Below are positions 1 to 5,475 of a stretch of 5,475 nt of DNA, in pieces. The DNA comes from Alistipes sp. Its GTDB lineage: Bacteria > Bacteroidota > Bacteroidia > Bacteroidales > Rikenellaceae. A model generated the notes under the pieces. It did not search any database and was not told where the DNA came from. It worked only from the letters and a program-made list of their open reading frames with translations. Made by a program: the position numbers and the translations under genes. The stretch lies in assembly GCA_017561105.1 (NCBI GenBank), contig JAFZDR010000077.1, positions 1 to 5,475 of the forward strand, given 5' to 3'. The number at the start of each line of letters is the position of its first letter. Position 1 is the first letter of the stretch.

Positions 1-117
1 CAAGCCAAGGCCATCTCCGAAGAGAGGAGCCTCGTTGTCAATATCCTCCGGCTTAATCTCCTCAAGATTGAGTGCATCAATAATCTGCTCCTTAAGAGTC
101 AAAATCAAATTCTCCAT
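1..117 (-). CDS. Acyl carrier protein, N-terminal part (cut by window edge)
   Basis: The first 39 codons of a small acidic protein read from an ATG at 117-115 and run off the left edge. The visible protein begins MENLILTLKEQIIDALNLEE and ends in LFGDGLGL. That ending is the sequence that normally comes just before the Asp-Ser-Leu/Ile phosphopantetheine site of an acyl carrier protein, so the modified Ser should fall one or two codons outside the window. The predicted role is to carry acyl intermediates as a phosphopantetheine thioester in the cytoplasm. The start lies 8 bases after the stop of the upstream ketosynthase fusion, so the two are probably co-transcribed. It differs clearly in sequence from the complete carrier at 3608-3850, so the operon encodes two distinct carriers. 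Confidence in the family is high although the active site itself is not visible; which intermediate it carries is unknown. Confidence 0.85.
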   Translation of the reverse strand, partial: MENLILTLKEQIIDALNLEEIKPEDIDNEAPLFGDGLGL

Positions 118-125
118 AGTTGTAA

Positions 126-1826
126 TTATTTTTTAGTTAATATCTTAATTTCTGCTTCAAAGTCATCCTCGCTTCGGCAATCGAGCCAGCCCGAAATAAG
201 CGTTGGGGCGTAGCTGCTCTTGATGGTCGATGCGATAATCTCCTCCATTCGTCTGACATCCCTCTGCTCCAAAATATACAGCGATGTTTCACCTCTGTAT
301 TGGTAGCGAATAGCCACCTCGCCCATCGCTATATTGGGCAGCGTGTATAGGAACACCGACGGACTCGGATAGAAACTTGCTCTATCGCGAATTGTCGCCA
401 GGTGGTTTATATCGGCAACAATAGACGATGATCTGTTGAAGAATACAACATCGTGCTCCGCAGCTCGCTCTTCGGCCGTCTCACCGCGCACCAACAACTC
501 GGTGGCAACGAGCGCCAAGCGACTCATTGTATCCATCTTATAGAATTTGGCATAATCGCCAATATATCCCTTGTAAAGCTCTTTAAGAAGAGCTCCTCCC
601 GAGGTCTCGGTTGCAACTCTGCTACCATCCACCTCAACCGAATCGGAGGTTATCTTCACGCAGTGCTTCTCCGTAAATTCGACAGCACCCTGCTCCCCCG
701 CTTCGTTATAACCTTTACCATAGAGAAGTGCGCCATTGCAACCGCCAAATCCCGAAATAATCTTCAAGAAATGCTCTTTGTCGCATCGCTGCTCCTCGTT
801 ACTTATATTCACCTTACCACCGACACCTATCTCGCTAAATCCGCGTACCGGAAGGATAATACCGTCGTCCAAAGCTCGTGCAGTGAGGATTGTTTCGAGA
901 ACTCCTGCTGCGCCCAATGTGTGGCCATAGTAGCCTTTGAGTGCAGAGAGCGGAATATCCGACAATCCGGTATGCTCCACCGCCTTCGACTCCATCTGGT
1001 CATTGAACATCGTTGCCGTGCCGTGCACACACACTACGCCTATATCGTCGATATTTACCCCTTCGAGCACTCGCGTAATAGCCTCAGCCGAGCCCTCGCC
1101 AATCGGGGATGGTGCACTTACATGGTAGGCATCATTATTGAGTCGGCTCTTCAGCAGTTGCCATCTCGCCTCATTCACTTCGCCATTGCGCTGCGGGCGA
1201 GTGAATATAATTGTAGCAGCCGCCTCACCGAGATTTAGGCCCAAGCGCTCGATATCGAACGGACGGCACTCCTCGGGCGATAGCGACTTAAACGACAGAA
1301 AGCCTGCAAGAACAAATGGTGAGAGCACATCCGCTCCGCAAACTATCGCATTATCGTACTTGCCCGACGAGAGCAATCTATCGGCAAGTGTTTGTGCCGT
1401 AACTCCCGATATGCAGGCGTTGCAGACCACCACGGGGTCGCTCTGCATCGCGAAGTAGGCGGCAATCTTCTTGGCTGTGGCACCCGGAGCGAGATACTCC
1501 CCCGAACCATCTATGTCAAGGCCGTCCACATTCGCCTTTGTGGTGCTAAGTATCAGCACCGTGCGAGCCGATTTCACATCAATCTCGCAGTGAGCCAGAC
1601 ACTCCTCGACAGATCGAATAGCCAAGGACTCGAAACGAGAATATCCGGCAATCGAAATCTCTGTCATCTGCTCGTCCGAGAACATCGATGCGGTAAAAAC
1701 CTCAGGTACTCCTCGCCAACCCTCATATCGCTTAAGAGCAGAACTACCCGCTTTCACTGCAAGGTAATTCTCCTCTGTAGTTCGTCCTAATGGCGATGTT
1801 ATATTTGTGGCAAGGATTTCAATCAT
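126..1826 (-). CDS. Ketosynthase fused to a chain-length-factor-like half ketosynthase domain
   Basis: A 566-residue protein, well above the roughly 410 residues of a single ketosynthase. Residues 1-372 form a complete beta-ketoacyl-ACP synthase: nucleophile Cys138 in VCNACISG, His268 in VHGTAT, Lys297 and His302 in LKGYYGHTLGAAG, and a GFGGCNGALLYG loop at 359-370 (Cys replaces the usual Thr). The Cys-His-His triad is intact, so it should catalyse Claisen condensation with a carrier-bound malonyl unit. Residues 385-566 resemble the N-terminal half of a ketosynthase of the Ketoacyl-synt_2 (chain-length-factor) type: KMDTMSRLALVATELL, then FFNRSSS, then SPSVFLYTLPNIAMGEVAIR. This part ends without a nucleophile Cys motif, so it is probably structural. 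I chose the ATG at 1826 over a GTG at 1850 because the ATG gives a 4-base ATGA overlap with the thioesterase stop and begins directly at the typical MIEILATNITSPLG strand. The fused partner may set chain length, which is inference. Confidence 0.85.
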   Translation of the reverse strand: MIEILATNITSPLGRTTEENYLAVKAGSSALKRYEGWRGVPEVFTASMFSDEQMTEISIAGYSRFESLAIRSVEECLAHCEIDVKSARTVLILSTTKANVDGLDIDGSGEYLAPGATAKKIAAYFAMQSDPVVVCNACISGVTAQTLADRLLSSGKYDNAIVCGADVLSPFVLAGFLSFKSLSPEECRPFDIERLGLNLGEAAATIIFTRPQRNGEVNEARWQLLKSRLNNDAYHVSAPSPIGEGSAEAITRVLEGVNIDDIGVVCVHGTATMFNDQMESKAVEHTGLSDIPLSALKGYYGHTLGAAGVLETILTARALDDGIILPVRGFSEIGVGGKVNISNEEQRCDKEHFLKIISGFGGCNGALLYGKGYNEAGEQGAVEFTEKHCVKITSDSVEVDGSRVATETSGGALLKELYKGYIGDYAKFYKMDTMSRLALVATELLVRGETAEERAAEHDVVFFNRSSSIVADINHLATIRDRASFYPSPSVFLYTLPNIAMGEVAIRYQYRGETSLYILEQRDVRRMEEIIASTIKSSYAPTLISGWLDCRSEDDFEAEIKILTKK

Positions 1827-2251
1827 AACAAACCTACCGATTTTTTCCACTCGGTATAGAACTCGGGGCTATACCACATCAGTTTATACTCTCGATCCAT
1901 AAAGACCTGCACACTTCGCGCAGTCAGGAACAGCGTTCCCGTTTCAGGATCGTAGATCTCGTAGTCAAAAATAATCTTTGCGCTCTCCGTAGGGCGATAG
2001 GTAATCTTTATTGTCGGGCGCATACCAAAACGCAACGGCTGCTTGTAGCTCATCGACATCTCTACAATGGGTACAAAGATGTTCTCGCTGATGTATCGGC
2101 TATAGGAGAGTCCATACTCCTCGCCGAAGGCCTCGCGAGCATCCTCGAGATAGAGCGGATAGGCACCATGCCACACCACATTCATCATATCGACCTCGCT
2201 AAAGCGAACCTCGAACTGCTTCTCTACCGACAATACCAAATCCTTATTCAT
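1823..2251 (-). CDS. Acyl-ACP/acyl-CoA thioesterase-like hotdog protein (YbgC/4HBT type)
   Basis: A 142-residue single-domain hotdog protein, the usual length for the 4-hydroxybenzoyl-CoA thioesterase/YbgC family. The N-terminal signature is clear: RFSEVDMMNVVWHGAYPLYL, with Asp21 at the family's catalytic Asp position and His28 in the WHxxY element, followed by LEDARE at 35-40. There is no signal peptide or membrane segment, so it should be cytoplasmic. The predicted reaction is hydrolysis of an acyl thioester, either releasing a finished or stalled chain from a carrier or proofreading. In aryl polyene clusters a thioesterase of this type is a standard member. The ATG at 2251 follows the dehydratase stop by 26 bases; a weak purine run (ACGGA) lies close upstream. 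Its TGA stop overlaps the next start as ATGA (1826-1823), suggesting translational coupling to the ketosynthase fusion. The substrate cannot be read from the sequence. Confidence 0.82.
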   Translation of the reverse strand: MNKDLVLSVEKQFEVRFSEVDMMNVVWHGAYPLYLEDAREAFGEEYGLSYSRYISENIFVPIVEMSMSYKQPLRFGMRPTIKITYRPTESAKIIFDYEIYDPETGTLFLTARSVQVFMDREYKLMWYSPEFYTEWKKSVGLL

Positions 2252-2277
2252 AATCCGTTCGGCTCAAAAAAATCAGA

Positions 2278-2730
2278 CTACTCGACATTGCGTACCGAGA
2301 GTTTTATCTCTGCGGTAGCTACTACTCGACCCTCGCACTTAATCTCGGCAGTGGCGAGTGTCATTCCAAAGATCTCTTCGAGTATATCAACCTTCGTAAC
2401 AATGGTCGATCCAACCTTTGGCAGTTCGTTCACAACATAGTTGCGGATAGCTCCGATAAAGCCCACCTGCACCTCCTTCTTGAGGATATACTTATTGTAG
2501 AAGCCCACTCTTGCAGCGCAAGTTTGAGCGATATTCTCCATCATTCCGGCAGCCGAGAATTGTCCGTCTGTAACAAAGATGTTAGACTCTTTAATCTCGG
2601 TCTCGGTTGTCGAGGTCATCAGCTCGAAGTGGGTCATTGTGCCTATCATCACAAACGGCTCTTGCTGAGGCAATACCGTGTGCACATCTATCGAGCGAAT
2701 ATACTCTTCGGTAATATTTATTGTATCCAT
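2278..2730 (-). CDS. FabZ/ApeI-like 3-hydroxyacyl-ACP dehydratase-like hotdog protein
   Basis: A 150-residue hotdog-fold protein close to FabZ length. The segment VLPQQEPFVMIG at 19-30 aligns with the FabZ active-site segment (LPH-R-x-PF-LLVD), but the catalytic His position is Gln22. The helix GQFSAAGMMENIAQTCAA at 57-73 carries Glu65 at the position of the second FabZ catalytic residue. The expected role is dehydration of 3-hydroxyacyl-ACP to trans-2-enoyl-ACP, building the conjugated polyene since no enoyl reductase is seen. The missing His means activity needs proof, although this family in Bacteroidota may use Gln generally. I chose the ATG at 2730, which overlaps the acyltransferase stop in a TAATG; the longer reading would need a TTG at 2739. 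A non-catalytic dehydratase partner is a possible alternative. Confidence 0.78.
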   Translation of the reverse strand: MDTINITEEYIRSIDVHTVLPQQEPFVMIGTMTHFELMTSTTETEIKESNIFVTDGQFSAAGMMENIAQTCAARVGFYNKYILKKEVQVGFIGAIRNYVVNELPKVGSTIVTKVDILEEIFGMTLATAEIKCEGRVVATAEIKLSVRNVE

Positions 2731-3608
2731 TAGTTCCAAAAGTCATAGAAGTTGAACCATTGTGTCGGATATTGACGCACTCGTTTCTCGAGTTCATCGA
2801 CATACCCTTTGGCCAGCTGCTGCATCTGCTCCTTACGCGACAACGAGCGGTCGTAATGGAGCGGTGTGATGAATATCTTGTATTGCGATGCACTCGCCTT
2901 CATCACATTTACCGCCAAGACATCGAGCCCGCGCATTGTTGCCACACTGAAGGGACCTTGCGGGAATTTGGCACTCTTGCCCAAGAACTCCACACTGATG
3001 CACTTACCCGATCCTGCCGATCGGTCGGTCGGGAAGCTTACGATGTTACCACTGCTCAGTTCGTTGTCAATCTCGTAGAGGTGGCTCATATCGGGCTTTA
3101 TCGCAATCATTCTGCTGTTTGTCTTATCAAACATCGAATTGCGATTGCGCATTACGGAGGCCTTCTCGTAGCCATAGACCACGGCATTTATACGCTTTTG
3201 CTCGGACACGAGTGTGTAGCCGGCAATCTCGTAGTTTCCGACATGCGAGCTAAAATGGAGAAAACCCTCGGGGCGCGATGCCAGATTTTCGAACTTATCG
3301 AAGCCCTCGATATCTACCTCGAAGCGTTTTCCCGCATACATAGCAAACTTATCGACAACAACCTGCGCAAACTTGCAGTGGTTGATGTAGGTACTCCACG
3401 CAGCACGCCATCGACCATATCCGAGTCGATTGCGGAAATAGTCGTATGCAGTTTTTCGACTTGGGTTCAGCACCAGGCATACGGGAACAACAAAGATCTC
3501 GGCAAAGAGATATATCAGTCGTATATCTACATGGCGCAAAACGGAGATGAGCCAACGATGCGCTGTCTCACCACCATATGTCGTTCCCTCCCACTGTCGA
3601 TTTTCCAT
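2730..3608 (-). CDS. LpxL/HtrB-like membrane-associated acyltransferase
   Basis: A 292-residue protein of the lysophospholipid/lipid A acyltransferase type, near the usual 290-310 residues. A hydrophobic segment at about 29-47 (IRLIYLFAEIFVVPVCLVL) fits the N-terminal membrane anchor. The catalytic HX4E motif is present as SSHVGNYE (His122, Glu127), a substrate-pocket segment follows at FPTDRSAGSG (192-201) and KFPQGPFSVA (214-223), and the end (PTQWFNFYDFWN) matches the family's usual C-terminus. It should act at the cytoplasmic face of the inner membrane, moving an acyl chain from an acyl carrier protein to an acceptor. Its position directly behind the carrier gene, sharing a TAATG overlap, suggests that it unloads the polyene chain onto a lipid or sugar acceptor and not onto lipid A. 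The acceptor is unknown, so a true lipid A role cannot be excluded from sequence alone. Confidence 0.85.
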   Translation of the reverse strand: MENRQWEGTTYGGETAHRWLISVLRHVDIRLIYLFAEIFVVPVCLVLNPSRKTAYDYFRNRLGYGRWRAAWSTYINHCKFAQVVVDKFAMYAGKRFEVDIEGFDKFENLASRPEGFLHFSSHVGNYEIAGYTLVSEQKRINAVVYGYEKASVMRNRNSMFDKTNSRMIAIKPDMSHLYEIDNELSSGNIVSFPTDRSAGSGKCISVEFLGKSAKFPQGPFSVATMRGLDVLAVNVMKASASQYKIFITPLHYDRSLSRKEQMQQLAKGYVDELEKRVRQYPTQWFNFYDFWN

Positions 3609-3850
3609 TAGCCTACCTTGGTCTCGATATAGTCGCAGAACTTGCTGAATGTATCAACACCTACCATCTCCTCAGCCTTAATCTTAAAGCCGAAGTTCTT
3701 CTCTACGATAACCACGATATCAACAAAATCCAAGCTGTCGATACCCATGTCGGCCTTCAACTTAGCCTCCGGGAAGATCTTCTCCTCGTCGATCTCAAGT
3801 TCGTCAATCAAAAATGCCTTTACCTTCTCTTCAATCTCTACACGATTCAT
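3608..3850 (-). CDS. Acyl carrier protein
   Basis: A complete 80-residue acidic carrier of standard ACP length. The phosphopantetheine attachment site is Ser39 in DMGIDSLDFVDIV, and helix II/III features (IVEKNFGFKI, then TFSKFCDYIE) follow the canonical pattern. A phosphopantetheinyl transferase must convert it to the active form; none is in the window. It probably presents growing chains to the adjacent FabF-like ketosynthase and to the acyltransferase that follows. The ATG at 3850 lies 44 bases after the ketosynthase stop, in an A/T-rich gap with no Shine-Dalgarno sequence. Its TAA stop overlaps the acyltransferase ATG as TAATG (3610-3606). It is distinct from the truncated second carrier at 1-117 and need not be the housekeeping AcpP; the operon setting argues for a pathway-specific carrier. 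Confidence 0.93.
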   Translation of the reverse strand: MNRVEIEEKVKAFLIDELEIDEEKIFPEAKLKADMGIDSLDFVDIVVIVEKNFGFKIKAEEMVGVDTFSKFCDYIETKVG

Positions 3851-3894
3851 AATGTCTATAATTTTATTTAAGTTAAAAATGTGTTAATTCCCTT
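3851..3894 (-). other. A/T-rich intergenic gap before the carrier gene
   Basis: This is the longest gap between genes in the operon, 44 bases of strongly A/T-rich sequence between the ketosynthase stop and the carrier start. I see no hairpin followed by a T run and no clear Bacteroidota -7 element (TAnnTTTG), so I call neither a terminator nor a promoter. It most likely serves as an unstructured A/T-rich translation leader, as is usual in this phylum, which could support high expression of the carrier. Confidence 0.4.
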
Positions 3895-5127
3895 TTACTT
3901 CTCAGTAGTCATCTTCTTGACTACAAGTGCGCTATTTGTTCCGCCAAAGCCGAACGAGTTGCTCAATACCGTGTCGATGTTGGTCTCGACAGTCTTGCTT
4001 GCAATGTTGAGTTGTGCCGAATACTCATCCGGATTCTCGAAGTTGATATTCGGAGCTACGAAGCTGTTCTGCATCATAATCAACGAATAGACCAACTCGC
4101 TTGCACCTGCCATCCAACACTCGTGACCTGTCATACTCTTGGTACTCGAGATATAAGCGTGCTCGCCGGCAAACAACTTACCGAGAGCCATAGCCTCGAA
4201 CATATCGCCCTGACGAGTGCTTGTTGCGTGAGCATTTATGTAGTCGATATCCGCCGGAGTCATATCTGCATCCTTCAATGCACGCTGCATAGCTCGCAAG
4301 CAGCCCTCGTCGCTTGGCTGGCTGATTACCGATGTACCATTCGACGAGAAGCCATAACCTACAACCTCGGCAATGATATTTGCGCCACGCGCTACAGCGT
4401 GATCGTAATCCTCGAGAATAAGCGCAGCAGCACCTCCACTCGGTACAAGACCGTCGCGGTCATTATCGAACGGACGGCTCGCCTTTGCAGGCTCCTCCAT
4501 ATTCTTCGAGAATGCTCCGAGCGCATCGAACGACGCCATAGAGTAGAAGTTTGTCTCCTGAGCACCGCCACACAACACCACATTCTGCAAGCCGTTCTTG
4601 ATAAGGAGGTATGCCAAACCGATCGAATGGCTACCGCTGGCACACGCAGCACTAACGGTGAAGTTTACACCCTTAAGCTTGAAGATTGTGCTGATGTTCA
4701 TTGTTACGGTAGAGTTCATCGCCTGGAAGATAAACGACTGACCCAACAACTCGGTGTCGTGCTTCTCGTCCATGATGTGCGCAGCCTCGATAACGGGCTT
4801 TGCCGACGAATCGTTTCCGAAGATACAGCCCACCTCATTCTCCTCGAGGTATGCATCATCTATATTTGCCATCTGAAAAGCCTGCGAGCTCGCCATAAAT
4901 GCATACTCTGCCTCCTCCGACATTCCGCGACGGAGGTGTCTATCGATAAGACCCTTCAATACCGGTTTCTTCACGATACCTGTCAATGCCGACTGATAGC
5001 CATACTCCAATCGCTCAGCCTCAACGCCTACGCCCGACTTTCCGTTGTACAACGACTCCTTAACCTCTTCGATTGTTGTTCCGAGGCAAGACCAAATGCC
5101 CATTCCTGTAATTACAACTCGTCCCAT
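3895..5127 (-). CDS. FabF-type beta-ketoacyl-ACP synthase
   Basis: A 410-residue protein of normal KAS II length with all catalytic elements: Cys162 in SAACASGSHSIG, His300 in NAHATSTRQGD, Lys330 and His335 in STKSMTGHECWMAG, and the FGFGGTNSA loop at 392-400. It should extend acyl chains by decarboxylative condensation with malonyl-ACP in the cytoplasm. Differences from housekeeping FabF are visible: NAHATST instead of NAHGTST, GHECWMAGASE instead of GHLLGAAGA, and VPSGGAA (228-234) where FabF has V-GEGA. They point to a specialised pathway enzyme. The ATG at 5127 begins the typical MGRVVITGMGIWS strand and lies 19 A/T-rich bases after the ketoreductase stop; the carrier gene follows. It may be the main elongating enzyme of the polyene chain, alone or paired with the fused ketosynthase encoded at 126-1826; the division of labour is inference. 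Confidence 0.92.
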   Translation of the reverse strand: MGRVVITGMGIWSCLGTTIEEVKESLYNGKSGVGVEAERLEYGYQSALTGIVKKPVLKGLIDRHLRRGMSEEAEYAFMASSQAFQMANIDDAYLEENEVGCIFGNDSSAKPVIEAAHIMDEKHDTELLGQSFIFQAMNSTVTMNISTIFKLKGVNFTVSAACASGSHSIGLAYLLIKNGLQNVVLCGGAQETNFYSMASFDALGAFSKNMEEPAKASRPFDNDRDGLVPSGGAAALILEDYDHAVARGANIIAEVVGYGFSSNGTSVISQPSDEGCLRAMQRALKDADMTPADIDYINAHATSTRQGDMFEAMALGKLFAGEHAYISSTKSMTGHECWMAGASELVYSLIMMQNSFVAPNINFENPDEYSAQLNIASKTVETNIDTVLSNSFGFGGTNSALVVKKMTTEK

Positions 5128-5146
5128 TATATCTTATAAGCTTTTT

Positions 5147-5416
5147 TTAATACAAACCACCATTTATACTGATAACTTCGCCTGTGATGTAGCTTGCTGC
5201 ATCCGAGCACAAGAAACCCACCAACGCTGCAACCTCCTCCGGCTTGCCAAATCGACGCATCGGAACAAGGTTCTTCAACTCATCCTGCGGAAGATCCTTG
5301 GTCATATCGGTCTCGATAAAACCGGGAGCTACGGCATTCACCGTTACACTGCGAGCGGCAACCTCCTGAGCGAGTGCCTTGGTTGCGCCGATCAAACCCG
5401 CCTTGGCTGCGCTATA
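5147..5416 (-). CDS. FabG-type 3-oxoacyl-ACP reductase, C-terminal part only
   Basis: The last 89 codons of a short-chain dehydrogenase/reductase; full-length FabG is about 245 residues, so roughly 155 are missing. The recognisable homology starts exactly at the catalytic pair in YSAAKAGLIG (Tyr at 5416-5414, Lys at 5404-5402), then shows NAVAPGFIETDMT, MRRFGKPEEVAALV and ASYITGEVISINGGLY, all standard FabG sequence. The enzyme would reduce 3-oxoacyl-ACP to 3-hydroxyacyl-ACP with NAD(P)H. Upstream of the Tyr the frame continues for only three codons (S-Q-S) and then meets a TAA at 5428-5426, with no Rossmann-fold sequence. The gene is therefore interrupted, rearranged, or joined to foreign sequence near 5416-5420, or the assembly is wrong there. 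The TTG at 5395 is not a credible start because it lies after the catalytic residues. Family confidence is high; intactness in the living genome is unknown. Confidence 0.85.
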   Translation of the reverse strand, partial: YSAAKAGLIGATKALAQEVAARSVTVNAVAPGFIETDMTKDLPQDELKNLVPMRRFGKPEEVAALVGFLCSDAASYITGEVISINGGLY

Positions 5417-5475
5417 AGATTGCGATTATGTATTTGACGTAAGATTTCTGCCGAACCCTTTCTATCTTCCCCAGC
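5417..5475. other. Unexplained 59-base edge segment replacing the expected FabG sequence
   Basis: The sequence that should encode the middle of the ketoreductase is replaced here by bases that match no part of FabG. On the minus strand one frame stays open and could end a protein at a TAG (5414-5412) with the tail VRQKSYVKYIIAIL; another frame is also open and runs into the ketoreductase region out of frame. Either could be chance in 59 bases. I see no terminal inverted repeat or target duplication within reach. The candidates are the end of an inserted element, a genuine rearrangement, or an assembly chimera at a contig end. Confidence 0.45.

Noticed and set aside
453..1238. Plus-strand open frame of 261 codons opposite the fused ketosynthase
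   Set aside because: No domain or start context; composition is typical of a frame mirrored from a real gene.
1827..1850. Upstream GTG start that would add eight residues to the fused ketosynthase
   Set aside because: The added residues precede the normal first beta strand, and the ATG at 1826 forms a standard ATGA overlap with the thioesterase stop.
2252..2277. T-rich stretch after the dehydratase stop as a possible terminator
   Set aside because: No stem-forming sequence precedes the T run, and the downstream genes continue on the same strand with tight spacing.
2731..2739. Upstream TTG start that would add three residues to the dehydratase-like protein
   Set aside because: The ATG at 2730 forms a TAATG junction with the acyltransferase stop and is the stronger codon.
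2721..3611. Plus-strand open frame of 296 codons opposite the acyltransferase
   Set aside because: The minus strand over the same span has the HX4E motif, a membrane anchor and coupled neighbours, so the plus-strand frame is a shadow.
4012..5139. A long plus-strand open frame of 375 codons opposite the FabF-like ketosynthase
   Set aside because: The translation is rich in Cys, His and Arg with no recognisable motifs, and the opposite strand encodes a ketosynthase with full catalytic motifs. It is an antisense shadow.
5147..5395. Reading the ketoreductase as a complete 82-residue protein from the TTG at 5395
   Set aside because: This would leave out the catalytic Tyr and Lys and the whole cofactor-binding fold; it is the tail of a longer gene.
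5429..5436. Plus-strand TGTATTTG resembling a Bacteroidota -7 promoter element (TAnnTTTG)
   Set aside because: It has one mismatch, there is no TTTG at the -33 position, and it points away from any gene in the window.

Overview
The window reads as a piece of a Bacteroidota (most likely Bacteroidales) chromosome or metagenomic contig. The evidence is the gene content and protein family types, the A/T-rich translation starts without a clear Shine-Dalgarno sequence, and the very tight gene packing. Every supportable gene lies on the minus strand, so transcription runs from high to low coordinates. There are no RNA genes, CRISPR arrays or recognisable insertion sequences, and no gene-free stretch longer than about 60 bases.

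The genes, in transcription order, are: a 5'-truncated FabG-type ketoreductase (5147-5416); a FabF-type ketosynthase (3895-5127); a complete acyl carrier protein (3608-3850); an LpxL/HtrB-like acyltransferase (2730-3608); a hotdog-fold dehydratase-like protein (2278-2730); a YbgC/4HBT-like thioesterase (1823-2251); a long ketosynthase fused to a second, ketosynthase-like half domain (126-1826); and the first 39 codons of a second acyl carrier protein (1-117). Three junctions overlap by 1 or 4 bases, and the other gaps are only 8 to 44 bases. This looks like a single operon.

Together these genes form a nearly complete discrete type II fatty-acid/polyketide machine: carriers, condensing enzymes, ketoreductase, dehydratase, thioesterase and a membrane acyltransferase. 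There is no enoyl reductase in view, so the expected product is a polyunsaturated (polyene) acyl chain. The layout fits the aryl polyene / flexirubin / dialkylresorcinol-polyene class of Bacteroidota pigment and lipid clusters better than housekeeping fatty acid synthesis. The genes that would fix the exact product lie outside the window: aromatic ammonia-lyase or starter ligase, DarA/DarB, glycosyltransferase, MMPL exporter and LolA.

Four points stand out. The 566-residue ketosynthase looks like a natural fusion of a catalytic ketosynthase with a chain-length-factor-like half domain. The dehydratase has Gln where FabZ has its catalytic His. The FabG homology stops abruptly at the catalytic Tyr, leaving about 59 unexplained bases at the right edge. 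An LpxL-like acyltransferase sits in the middle of the operon. All functional assignments come from motif reading and recalled family knowledge, without any database search.
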